Part shown: positions 53,632 through 62,371 of the stretch, in pieces
Layout: each line of letters starts with the position of its first letter
Numbering within the stretch: position 1 is the stretch's first letter
Assembly (NCBI GenBank): GCA_022800935.1
Contig: JAAWRH010000007.1
Coordinates: 1 to 64,000 of the forward strand
From: Oscillospiraceae bacterium
GTDB taxonomy: Bacteria; Bacillota; Clostridia; Oscillospirales; Ruminococcaceae
Length of the DNA stretch: 64,000 bases
Direction of reading: 5' to 3'
Notes under the pieces: model-generated
Databases searched by the model: none
The model's input: only the letters and a program-made list of their open reading frames with translations
Told to the model about the DNA's origin: nothing
Program-made: the position numbers and the translations under genes

Positions 53632-56600
53632 ATGCGTTTTAAGAGACCTGTGGCCGCAGGGCTGGCGGCGGTGATTTTTGCTGGGAACATGGCAATACCA
53701 GGGAGTATTTTGGATACGGTTGTAAAGGCGGCCGGTGATTATGATGTTACACTGAAATATACGCAGGAATACGCCGATGATGCGGAAGGTTTGACCAGTT
53801 CTATTGTCACTGGTGGTTCTGTTGCGTTGGATATTACCAAGCCCTCTGGTTATACTGAGGCACAGGGGAGCGGCGGTTTGAAGATTGTGGATAACAATAA
53901 GCCTTCTACCGGTTCCGGTACTTCCGGAGGGTATGAAATTAAAAACGGAGAAGGGGCTGTTGAAGTAACAGGTAATGCAAACCGCAAGACTCTTAATGTA
54001 TTGGAGAAATTTTTTGAAAATTTGGATAAGGACAGTGCAAACCCCAGATTCCCAAGCAACGCGACTGCAAAAGATAAAGAAAGTTGGAAACTCAACCTAA
54101 GTGTTTCCGGTAACTACGATGCATTGCTTTCTGAGGGTTCTGTCAGGGAAGTTGGTATGAGGCATGAAATTAAGGAGGGAGAGACAACCGCATCTCCAGT
54201 TGCTGCTTCTCCTATTTCTGGAACTTTTACAGCCAACAAAACGATTGCCGTTTTGGAAACCAGTACAATTACTGTTGAATGTACTAAAACAGAAACTGCT
54301 AATAACAACCCTGAATTTAAGGTAGTTGGTGTTACCGATGGTGTTGTGGGGACAGATGGCCCTACATATGCATTTGAAACCTATGATGATGTTATGGTAA
54401 ATTACCGCGGAAATGCTGCTGATGCTTATACAAAACAACTTGAGTTTACTTTGCGAGATTTAAAAGGAAGCAATACCCAAAAAAGTGAAGATATTATCTT
54501 TTATTATACCCCGCAAACCTGGTATACAACGGATGAAAATGGTGTGGAATTTGGAAAAGCAGAAATACCAGCGGTTCCTCCATCTGATGGCAATCCAGGT
54601 ACTCCTGCTGTACCTGGAACACCTCCGCCTAACTCCTTTGTACAGGTTGGAACCAGAATTACCTTTACAATCAATAAAGTAACTTCCAATAACACAATTC
54701 TTTCTGTTTATTCTCCATGGGCCGCTGCCGCTGAAATCAGAACAGATATTGAGCAGTCTAAGGGCGAATTGATTCCCGGAAGCAACCCGGCACAGTATAC
54801 GCTAGGTGAATTTATTCATCTGAAAGAGGGGGATATCCTCAACTTTATCCGTCAGGACTTTGAGGTTGCTCATTCTTTGACACGATTCCATTCTACCTTC
54901 TATTTGGAATGGGAGTGGATGCCAGACGGTGGAGACGAACTTAAAGATGTTGTTGTATTTACTGATCAACCCACCGGCTTCCAGACAGTAACGCTCCATC
55001 CAAGATATAATGATGTTAAGGGTAAGCTGATTGCCCACATCAAGTATAATAAGCCTACGGCAGAGGTATTGACGGATGCAGTGGTAGAAGTGACCATAAA
55101 GGGCTTGGGCGATCCTGCCCGGCTTAATCCTGTAGAACAGGGTATTACCAAACGGGATCCTGCCACCAATGAAAAGGAAAAGGACGACCATAATAAAGAT
55201 GGATTTATAATAGATGCAGAGACAAATCTATATAAAATGCCGACAAGAATTAGGCTTGATGCCTATGATGGCATTTTGCCGGAATCCATTGAACCGCCAA
55301 AAGACCCATACCAGTATACAATTAATTTGTATATGGGCAAAGACAGCGCGTCTTCGCAGTATGCTGTTGTAGAGTGCGTAGAGGGGGATTCTACCCTCGT
55401 TACTATGCAGACCACCATTTCCGACGGCGCTGAGAACACAATAGGCGATTATCAGTTTGGAGGTCAGATCGACAATCCGAAAAGAGAATTCCCCAGCGAA
55501 CCTCCCAGCAATGTCCATTTAACGTTTAAGGCAGTTAAAACAGGCGTTAAGACTGAACAGAAAATCAAAGTGAAGGTAACCTTCTATGTATTGGACGGAC
55601 AAGGAAGGCCGGTAGAAGCGGTTACACAGCCTGCCGAGTTTGAAATTGTTGTAAAGGACAGCTCACCAAACAGCAATACCCGGCTGGAATCTTTGAAGAT
55701 TATTTCGCGGACCGAGAAAAGTCCGCCATTGAGTATCTTCTGGCCTGACCTGGAAAAAGAGGACGTGGGATATACTTTCTCCCCGGATCAGCGGGAATAC
55801 TCACTGTCCCTTCCTTACAAATATCAGTCGGTTAAAATTACCCCGACCCGCGAAGATCAGTATGCCAGTAAGCTGATTCTGGTGAAAGCAGCCATTGATA
55901 ATAACCAAGAGGATGAGAGACTGGGCAAGGATTGGATTCCCGACAAAGGAAAAGCGATCAGTATCAAACCAATTCCAGGCAAGGATTGGGAGCAGTCACT
56001 GAAAACCCTAAAAGTTCAGGCAGGACAGTGGGTAGAAAGAGAGGACGGCTATTATAAGGTTGTAGCCAGCGGTACAGCTACAGAGGAAATTCCCCTGGTG
56101 GAAAATGAGGTTGTTCAGATTACCACAGTTGTCATTGCGGAGGACGAAAGCAAGGGAGCCTATAATGTGGGTATCATGCGCAAGCCTGTAGGCACCGACG
56201 CAAGGTTAAAGTCCTTTAAGCTGACGGATGATTCAGGAAATGTTCTGTTTGATGGAATTGTTGACAACCAATTCGAGTATCCGGAAATTGAGATTCCCTT
56301 TAAGGTGCAATGGATCAAGGTCGAATATGAGATGAATGATCCTATGGTCACTGAAGGACCATATGTTTATTCAATTCCGGAGCGGCCGGATGCAACTAAT
56401 CCAGAAGACATTCTGGTTACAAACGATAAGCTTCCTCGTTCAGAAAAGGTTTGGATAAACGTTCTGAAAGAAGCAGAACATTATGACAAAACAGTTGAAG
56501 AGAGCGAAAAGCGTAGATTTAAGATAAGGGTTAAGACATACGCAGAGGATTATGACGAGAAAAAGGATGAAAGCGAATATACAACGCTTAATTACTATTT

Positions 56601-58923
56601 CAATTTCCATCGCTCTGACCCCAGTGAGGTCAACACATTATCTAACCTGACCATTATAGATGTAACAAATGATACGGAATCCAATGTGACATATACCCCG
56701 ACCTTCCATAAAAATATGGAAAGCTCAGACTTCTATGAGGTACACATTCCTTACTCTGTCAAGCGAATTAAAATAGCGGCAACGGCAGACGATTCCGGAG
56801 CTTCTGTTTATTTGCGTGAACCATATCTGCTGGATTCGGACCCGGAAACAGGGGAGCAGAAGGGTCTGGACGGTGCGGTGATTGACGGCAGAGATAATTA
56901 CGGCGCTATCAAAATTTCAACTGTCAATGGCAGCCTTGGCTGGATGAGACTGGGAAGTTCCCCCTCAAGGCCCTTTGTACCCAGACCGTATAAAGAGGAA
57001 GATCAGGAAAACACCTTCTTTACAGTGGATGTTGAGGTCTGGCCGGAGAGTCTGGATGCCCCCGACCACAAAAACACCGGGAATAATGGTTATAGACGAC
57101 CAGCTCCAGAGGATGAAGAAGCGATAGAGGGGGAGCTAACAGCTAACTATAAGCAGTATATAGAAGGTGTTATGAAATACCCCATCCATATCTATCGTGA
57201 CCCAGCCAGCACGGAATCTTCCCTGCTTTCCATCGAAATAAAAGACCAGGATGGAACTGTAATACCTGTTCCGGATTTTAATCCAGATGAACTCAACTAT
57301 GAAATTACCGTTCCATTTGAAACTGCTAAGGCGCAGATTACCCCCACCGCTACTGACCCTAACGTTTATGAAATCCGGGTCAATAATAAAAAGGTAGCAA
57401 GCGGATCGCCTTCCTCTCTTATCCGTATTCTGCATCCCAATCCCGATTACAACGAATTTTTGGATAATCTTCCGACAACCACAGCAACAGACACACTTAC
57501 AGTTGTGGTATACCCGGAGATTTTCCAGGATGCAACCACCGATGAGGAGAAAGAGGAGCTTCAGAAATATGTCAGAACATATACCTTCAAGCTCATCCGC
57601 GAAGAACCCAGCGACGACTGCCTGCTGATTAAATTGGAGGCGGGCAATACCGACGACTTCAAACCGGTGTTTGCGCCTATGCGCACCGATTACTCCGCCA
57701 AGGTTGCCGAGGGTGCGGAGGGTATCACCCTGACGCCAACCGCAAACCACAAGGGCGCGAAGATTGAGATTGACGGCAAGCGGGTAAACAGCGGCGAGAC
57801 AAGCGAATTGATTCATATCCTAACCGTCAACCAGACCGTTGAGGTGAAGGTGACGGCCCAGGATGGCAAGACCACCAAGACCTACCGCGTCCGCTACCAG
57901 AATCCCAACCTGATTGAGAAGACCAGCAATGCGGACCTCTCCAATCTGGAGGTAGAACCGGGGTACCGCAGGCCGGTGGAATTCGACCCATCTGTCACGG
58001 AATATCAAGTGGCAGTGGATGAGGACACCTTCTCTGTGCGGCTGATACCTACCCTGGCGGACCCCTTGGCGAAAATGCAGGTGTTCCGGGGTAGCCAGGA
58101 GATTGGCGACGAGGACGGCAACTATGCCGCGGCCATCGCCGACGGTGAAAATGTCTTTACCATTGAAGTTACCTCCCCCGACGAGACCAAGAAGAAAACC
58201 TATACCGTAACCGTCTACCGGGGCGACGAGGAGAATATGGGCAAGCTGACACCTATCCACGCCGAGGATATTGACTTTGAGAACAGCCCGGACGTGATTA
58301 TCGTGGACGTGACCAAGTATCCGCGCATCGCCAGGGATGTGTTCGAGGAGCTGAAGAACTACCCGGATAAGAAGATCATTTTCCAGGGAAATGATTACTC
58401 ATTGCAGTTTGACGCAAGCGACATCGACAACGTCATTCCCCAGACCGAGTATTTCAGCTTCGGCATGAGCTTCCGCTCCCCCCTGGAGGTGGAGATAAGC
58501 GACGAAATCTATTCTCACCCCGGCAACGACGACGCGAACCTGGTGTTCGTCTACTTCGATTACCACGGGGCGCTGCCCGGACCGGCGGTCCTCACCCTTA
58601 GCATGGGCAGCAAGTACAAGAATTCCACCTACTACTGGAACTATTACAACGAGGAACGGGAACGGGTGGACTACTACGGAACGGTCAACACCAATTCCAA
58701 GGGCACCTTCTCCCTGATTGTCGATCACCTTTCCACTTACATTATCTCCGACCAGAGACTCAACGGCGCAAACGACGCCAGCACCGGGGAGACCATCGGC
58801 CCGCTGAGCCCGTACAACGATAACGATCTAGGCGCTGAGGCGGTGGAGAAGAAGCTGATACCCAACACCGGCGCGGTGAAGATCATCGGCGGGACGCCTT
58901 GGAAGAAGGGGGAAACGGAATGA
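53632..58923 (+). CDS. Giant cadherin-like beta-sandwich surface protein
   Basis: The 1763-residue protein starts with a signal peptide (KRPVAAGLAAVIFAGNMA). The N-terminal ~680 residues are Thr/Pro-rich and unlike families I know. From about 684 at least six cadherin-like beta-sandwich units follow, starting near 684, 857, 1004, 1195, 1331 and 1435, each opening with a (S/L)L..L.(I/L/V) strand and closing with a YTV(T/R)-type strand. A distinct C-terminal domain (about 1545-1735) precedes I1743-P-N-T-G1747, a sortase-like motif, but only 16 residues follow and there is no hydrophobic anchor. The first three quarters are clearly more AT-rich than the last, indicating mosaic origin. Its stop overlaps the sortase start. 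It is probably a secreted adhesin or filament-associated surface protein. Confidence 0.8.
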   Translation: MRFKRPVAAGLAAVIFAGNMAIPGSILDTVVKAAGDYDVTLKYTQEYADDAEGLTSSIVTGGSVALDITKPSGYTEAQGSGGLKIVDNNKPSTGSGTSGGYEIKNGEGAVEVTGNANRKTLNVLEKFFENLDKDSANPRFPSNATAKDKESWKLNLSVSGNYDALLSEGSVREVGMRHEIKEGETTASPVAASPISGTFTANKTIAVLETSTITVECTKTETANNNPEFKVVGVTDGVVGTDGPTYAFETYDDVMVNYRGNAADAYTKQLEFTLRDLKGSNTQKSEDIIFYYTPQTWYTTDENGVEFGKAEIPAVPPSDGNPGTPAVPGTPPPNSFVQVGTRITFTINKVTSNNTILSVYSPWAAAAEIRTDIEQSKGELIPGSNPAQYTLGEFIHLKEGDILNFIRQDFEVAHSLTRFHSTFYLEWEWMPDGGDELKDVVVFTDQPTGFQTVTLHPRYNDVKGKLIAHIKYNKPTAEVLTDAVVEVTIKGLGDPARLNPVEQGITKRDPATNEKEKDDHNKDGFIIDAETNLYKMPTRIRLDAYDGILPESIEPPKDPYQYTINLYMGKDSASSQYAVVECVEGDSTLVTMQTTISDGAENTIGDYQFGGQIDNPKREFPSEPPSNVHLTFKAVKTGVKTEQKIKVKVTFYVLDGQGRPVEAVTQPAEFEIVVKDSSPNSNTRLESLKIISRTEKSPPLSIFWPDLEKEDVGYTFSPDQREYSLSLPYKYQSVKITPTREDQYASKLILVKAAIDNNQEDERLGKDWIPDKGKAISIKPIPGKDWEQSLKTLKVQAGQWVEREDGYYKVVASGTATEEIPLVENEVVQITTVVIAEDESKGAYNVGIMRKPVGTDARLKSFKLTDDSGNVLFDGIVDNQFEYPEIEIPFKVQWIKVEYEMNDPMVTEGPYVYSIPERPDATNPEDILVTNDKLPRSEKVWINVLKEAEHYDKTVEESEKRRFKIRVKTYAEDYDEKKDESEYTTLNYYFNFHRSDPSEVNTLSNLTIIDVTNDTESNVTYTPTFHKNMESSDFYEVHIPYSVKRIKIAATADDSGASVYLREPYLLDSDPETGEQKGLDGAVIDGRDNYGAIKISTVNGSLGWMRLGSSPSRPFVPRPYKEEDQENTFFTVDVEVWPESLDAPDHKNTGNNGYRRPAPEDEEAIEGELTANYKQYIEGVMKYPIHIYRDPASTESSLLSIEIKDQDGTVIPVPDFNPDELNYEITVPFETAKAQITPTATDPNVYEIRVNNKKVASGSPSSLIRILHPNPDYNEFLDNLPTTTATDTLTVVVYPEIFQDATTDEEKEELQKYVRTYTFKLIREEPSDDCLLIKLEAGNTDDFKPVFAPMRTDYSAKVAEGAEGITLTPTANHKGAKIEIDGKRVNSGETSELIHILTVNQTVEVKVTAQDGKTTKTYRVRYQNPNLIEKTSNADLSNLEVEPGYRRPVEFDPSVTEYQVAVDEDTFSVRLIPTLADPLAKMQVFRGSQEIGDEDGNYAAAIADGENVFTIEVTSPDETKKKTYTVTVYRGDEENMGKLTPIHAEDIDFENSPDVIIVDVTKYPRIARDVFEELKNYPDKKIIFQGNDYSLQFDASDIDNVIPQTEYFSFGMSFRSPLEVEISDEIYSHPGNDDANLVFVYFDYHGALPGPAVLTLSMGSKYKNSTYYWNYYNEERERVDYYGTVNTNSKGTFSLIVDHLSTYIISDQRLNGANDASTGETIGPLSPYNDNDLGAEAVEKKLIPNTGAVKIIGGTPWKKGETE

Positions 58924-59804
58924 AGAAGGTTCTCCTAGGGCTTTTGGGCCTGGTGGTTGTCTCGGCAATCGGCCTGCTGGGCTATGTGATTTACAATGAA
59001 CTGGCAAACCCGGAAAATATGGGAGAGGCGATCCCGGTGGACGCCTCCTCCCAAAGCTCCTCTCAGTCCCAATCTCAATCCCAGGCGCAGGCGGAGATTC
59101 GCCTCCACGATATGCGGGCGGTGGAAACCACTACGGAGATTCTCAGCGCCATCAGCCATGAGATGACCCAGAACCGGCACACCGTGGGCTGGCTGAACAT
59201 CACCGACACCAAGATCAGCAACAGCGTTGTCCAGGCGGACAACAACGCCTATTACCTCAATGTCAACGAAAGAGGGGAAGCGGATATCTTCGGGGCGTAT
59301 TTCGCGGACTATACCTGCAACTTCGGCAACCGGAGCGAGCTTTCCGCCAATACCGTTATCTATGGCCACAGCGATGTCAGCGGCACCGAGGACCAGCCGG
59401 ATGCCAGGCGGTTTTCCCAGCTTTTCAAGTACACGGACTATGAATTCGCCCGTACCCATCCGGTTCTCACCTTCTCCACCCCCCAGGAGACCATGACCTG
59501 GCAGGTGTTCGCGGTTTACTACACAGACCTTGATTTGGACTTTACCCGCACTGAGATGGACGGGACAGCACTGGTGGAGCTGGCGAACTCGGCCAAGGCC
59601 CGGTCGATTTACGACTACGGCGTGACGGTGGATGAGAATGACAAGATCATATCCCTTGTGACCTGCACGCTGAAGTATGGCAAGGACAGCCGGTCCCAGG
59701 TGCGGTATGTGGTAGCGGCGAAGCTGTTGGACGAGGGGGAGACCCCGGTAAACATCACGCAGCTGAAGCAGAATGAAAACCCACTACAGCCCAGCATAAA
59801 GTAG
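58920..59804 (+). CDS. Class B sortase
   Basis: The 294-residue membrane-anchored transpeptidase has an N-terminal helix (about 4-26), a Ser/Gln-rich linker (about 43-58) and the catalytic triad of class B: H150 in NTVIYGHSD, C249 in ISLVTCT and R262 in QVRYVV. It should cut and transfer surface proteins. It starts in the stop codon of the giant cadherin-like protein (ATGA), which strongly suggests that protein is its substrate. No other sortase substrate is nearby. Confidence 0.9.
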   Translation: MKKVLLGLLGLVVVSAIGLLGYVIYNELANPENMGEAIPVDASSQSSSQSQSQSQAQAEIRLHDMRAVETTTEILSAISHEMTQNRHTVGWLNITDTKISNSVVQADNNAYYLNVNERGEADIFGAYFADYTCNFGNRSELSANTVIYGHSDVSGTEDQPDARRFSQLFKYTDYEFARTHPVLTFSTPQETMTWQVFAVYYTDLDLDFTRTEMDGTALVELANSAKARSIYDYGVTVDENDKIISLVTCTLKYGKDSRSQVRYVVAAKLLDEGETPVNITQLKQNENPLQPSIK

Positions 59805-59809
59805 CAAAA

Positions 59810-60148
59810 AAGTGTTTCGGGTCCAGGGAGCTTTACAAAAGCTCCCTGGCAGAGTCCAAAGGCAGCGCCTCTGGTCGCGCCCGCAGGCGCGAAACACCCC
59901 TGCACCAACTGAAAAGCACGTTGAAGCCAGCCTAAAAAAGCACCCCAATCAAAAAGCCCGTCTTTCATTTGTTCCGGTGGCAAACCAACCCAAGTCTTCA
60001 TAAACCCATGAAAGGAAACAATCCGGGCTTTTTGCCCCAACGAAAGGTGAAGCGGCATTTATGCCGCTGAAACAACTTGAGCGGTCCGTGAGATGGCGTC
60101 AAGTATTAAGTATCAACGATCGGCGAGAGCAAAAAAAGAGCAATCCTC
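59810..60148. repeat. Hairpin-rich intergenic segment, possible dispersed repeat
   Basis: About 340 bases without a credible gene. It contains a 12-bp stem (59823-59834 with 59838-59849), a long-range 11-bp inverted repeat CAAAAAGCCCG/CGGGCTTTTTG (59950-59960 and 60024-60034) and an 8-bp AGCGGCAT/ATGCCGCT hairpin (60050-60067). The layout resembles the palindromic dispersed elements common in gut Clostridia. The first hairpin may also end the sortase transcript. Copy number cannot be judged from one window. Confidence 0.45.
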
Positions 60149-60177
60149 TTGCAAAACGCCGCCCCAGGTGGTACAAT
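60149..60177 (+). promoter_or_regulatory. Sigma-A promoter of flgB-flgC
   Basis: TTGCAA (60149-60154), a 17-base spacer and TACAAT (60172-60177), about 35 bases before flgB. Confidence 0.7.
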
Positions 60178-60212
60178 AGAGAACAATAAAGGTTTCAGGA
60201 GGTTTCCAAACC

Positions 60213-60569
60213 ATGTTAAACGACCTATCCTTCCGCGCCATGGAGAGCAGCCTGAAGGGGCTGAAGCTCCAGCAGGACGCAATATTGCACAATATCGCCA
60301 ATATCGAGACCCCCGGCTACAAGACCAAGAACGTCAGCTTTGAGAATATTCTGGAGCAGGCCCGCCAGGGGAACGCGGGGCGGTATGATTTCAAGGCAAT
60401 CGTCGAGGAGGACCTTTACACCGAGGCCCGCCCGGACGGCAACAACGTTGACATTGATCAGGAGAATATAGAGCTGGTGGGTTCCTATTTCCAGACGCTG
60501 GCATTGTACCAGAAGATAGGCGGCCGGGTCAGCGATTTTAGGTATGTCATCGGCCAGGCGTTCAAGTAA
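60213..60569 (+). CDS. flgB: Flagellar basal-body rod protein FlgB
   Basis: The 118-residue proximal rod protein has the family motif LHNIANIETPGYKTKNVSF (about 27-45) and the C-terminal DIDQENIELVGSYFQTLALYQ. GGAGG precedes the ATG. It starts the rod operon, which has its own sigma-A promoter. Confidence 0.95.
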   Translation: MLNDLSFRAMESSLKGLKLQQDAILHNIANIETPGYKTKNVSFENILEQARQGNAGRYDFKAIVEEDLYTEARPDGNNVDIDQENIELVGSYFQTLALYQKIGGRVSDFRYVIGQAFK

Positions 60570-60613
60570 TCGCCTTACTTAGGGGAAAGCAAACCGAAAA
60601 GGAGAGATAGACT

Positions 60614-61054
60614 GTGGCCTTTTTAAATTCACTGAATATTGTAGGCTCCGCCCTGACGGCGGAACGGTTCCGCAGCAATGTGATACTGCAAAACTTCGCC
60701 AACAGCCAGACCACCCGCACCGCCAACGGAGAGCCTTACCGCAGAAAGCAGGTTATCTTCCAGGAGAGAAGCATGGATTTCCAGCAGGTGCTCCAGGGGG
60801 AAATCAATAAGGACGCGACTCCTCAGGGGGGCGTCCGGGTGACAAACATTGTCGCCAGCGATAAGGACTTCGTTCCCGTTTACGATCCCTCTCATCCTGA
60901 CGCCAACGAGGAAGGGTATGTGATGTACCCCAACGTCAACACGACGGAGGAAATGATCGACCTGATGGCCGCGTCAAGGGCGTATGACGCCAATATCACG
61001 GCGCTTTCGGTGGTGAAGTCCCTGGCGCTGAAGGCGCTGGAGATAGGCAAGTAA
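60614..61054 (+). CDS. flgC: Flagellar basal-body rod protein FlgC
   Basis: The 146-residue rod protein has LQNFANSQTTRTANGEPYRRK near the start and the C-terminal YVMYPNVNTTEEMIDLMAASRAYDANI. The start is GTG at 60614. In most bacteria fliE follows directly; here a terminator and a 900-base gap intervene. Confidence 0.95.
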   Translation: MAFLNSLNIVGSALTAERFRSNVILQNFANSQTTRTANGEPYRRKQVIFQERSMDFQQVLQGEINKDATPQGGVRVTNIVASDKDFVPVYDPSHPDANEEGYVMYPNVNTTEEMIDLMAASRAYDANITALSVVKSLALKALEIGK

Positions 61055-61075
61055 GAAAAAGACAGACTGAATGAA

Positions 61076-61105
61076 GGATCGGCCCAATGGGGGGCCGGTC
61101 CTTTT
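61076..61105 (+). terminator. Terminator after flgC
   Basis: The arms GGATCGGCCC (61076-61085) and GGGCCGGTCC (61092-61101), with one G-T pair, are followed by TTTT. Confidence 0.75.
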
Positions 61106-61354
61106 CGTGCTCCGGCAGGGGAAAAAAATAAGGGAGAAATTGAATTATGGTAATATACGGAAAAAGAAAAAATCATGTAAAGGGTGGAGGAAAAAACGAT
61201 AATGTGTTTATATCAAGAAAATAATGAATAAAAATATGCGACAGCTTTAATATGATGTAAGGAACAGAAGAGAATAAAAGTCAAATATTGCTAATATAGC
61301 TACAATTTTGCGATAAATAAACAGAAAAAAAGTCATAAATCGCCTCACTATTTA
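61106..61354. other. AT-rich non-coding stretch after flgC
   Basis: Strongly AT-rich with A-runs and stop codons in all frames. I see no gene and no clear repeat here. It leads to a promoter at 61355. Confidence 0.5.
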
Positions 61355-61383
61355 TTGACAAAAAAAAAAGCATATGTTATCCT
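61355..61383 (+). promoter_or_regulatory. Strong sigma-A promoter inside the flgC-fliE gap
   Basis: A perfect TTGACA (61355-61360), a 17-base spacer with nine A, and TATCCT (61378-61383). No open reading frame begins downstream before fliE, almost 600 bases away. Confidence 0.65.
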
Positions 61384-61439
61384 TAATAATGGTTATTTTG
61401 TGTTTTGCGCAATTTACTACATAGGATATTACGGTTTTG

Positions 61440-61680
61440 TGTGTCTGCATTGACTTGTCACTTATCCAGGACAGAAACAAGAATGAGCTCTCTCTTGCCC
61501 TTATCCAGGGCCGGGCCCGGATAAAGCCTGTTCGCTGCAAGGGTGGGTTCTAAAAGGCGGGAACAGTGCATATTCATGTATCACCGTCTATGCTGATTTA
61601 TCCCAAGGGGATGGAAGAAGCGAACAATTGATGCGTCAAGGACTGAGTATGACGAAAATTATTTCTGATTTTTGTGCAGA
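61440..61680 (+). ncRNA. Candidate structured non-coding RNA or long fliE leader
   Basis: Within AT-rich DNA this segment is GC-richer and holds nested stems: TTATCC-A-GGGC/GCCC-GGATAA (61501-61524), ATCCC-AAG-GGGAT (61600-61612), TTGA-TGCG-TCAA (61628-61639) and a long-range GTTCGC/GCGAAC pair (61530-61535 with 61620-61625). CTTATCCAGG occurs twice (61461 and 61500). A promoter with a perfect -35 lies 60 bases upstream. I do not recognise an Rfam family. A stand-alone small RNA and a leader regulating fliE are both possible. Confidence 0.4.
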
Positions 61681-61742
61681 GTCTCCATGTTCCGGATGAA
61701 AAACAGAAAAAAGCCAAAAAAGATTTTGACTTTTGCCCATTC

Positions 61743-61771
61743 TTGACAGCGTTTTATGCCAAAAATATGAA
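61743..61771 (+). promoter_or_regulatory. Upstream sigma-A promoter of fliE
   Basis: A perfect TTGACA (61743-61748), a 17-base spacer and TATGAA (61766-61771). Confidence 0.6.
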
Positions 61772-61821
61772 TAGACAAAAATATGCTGTGTATTTGATTC
61801 TTTTTTCGATAGGTTTGACTA

Positions 61822-61850
61822 TTGCAATATTGCTATGAATAAGATATGAT
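61822..61850 (+). promoter_or_regulatory. Proximal sigma-A promoter of fliE
   Basis: TTGCAA (61822-61827), a 17-base spacer and TATGAT (61845-61850), about 110 bases before fliE. It is in tandem with the promoter at 61743. Confidence 0.65.
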
Positions 61851-61962
61851 AAACGAGTGATAATGCGTGTCAAAATACTGCCATACCCGAATTTATAAGC
61901 ATAACAGCTAATTTAGAAATTTGTCATTTTATTGATAAAAGTTGCATTAAGGAGATAAAAAA

Positions 61963-62265
61963 ATGATCCAGATTGTACCTATTTCACAAACCTCCCCTTT
62001 GTTTGAAAAACAAGCTGCTACTGCGGAAAAGGACCTTGTCTCCGGACTGCCCTTTGCGGATATCCTGAAGGAATCCATGGAGCAGATGCAGGAGACCCAA
62101 AAAATATCCAACCAGGACGCATACGATTTGGCTATGGGCAACACCGATGATATCGCAAGCGTCATGATTCACTCCGTCCAGGCCACCGCGGCGCTGGAGA
62201 TGACGGTGCAGCTGGCCTCCAGGGCGGTCAGCGCCTATAAGGAAGTTCTCCAGATGCAGATTTAA
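61963..62265 (+). CDS. fliE: Flagellar hook-basal body protein FliE
   Basis: The 100-residue MS ring-rod adaptor has the C-terminal family pattern SVQATAALEMTVQLASRAVSAYKEVLQMQI. GGAGATAAA precedes ATG at 61963. It starts the fliE-fliF-fliG basal body operon from tandem promoters. Confidence 0.93.
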   Translation: MIQIVPISQTSPLFEKQAATAEKDLVSGLPFADILKESMEQMQETQKISNQDAYDLAMGNTDDIASVMIHSVQATAALEMTVQLASRAVSAYKEVLQMQI

Positions 62266-62371
62266 TGATGGGACGCCTTTCGGCAGGCGGGCAGAGGGCG
62301 TGTTCTCTGCCGCACCTTAATGGAAGGAAATCCATATAAATGATAGGGAAGAATAAGGAAGATGTGGGCGG

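Noticed and set aside
59615-60058. A minus-strand open frame of 147 codons over the sortase 3' end and the intergenic segment
   Set aside because: It runs through hairpins, overlaps the sortase antisense and has no ribosome binding site. It most likely reflects the repeat-like DNA rather than a gene.
61590-61620. CTGAT, a short hairpin and GAAG, reminiscent of a hammerhead ribozyme core
   Set aside because: The invariant CUGAUGA and GAAA core bases are not met and the other two stems cannot be drawn, so it is treated only as part of the candidate structured RNA.
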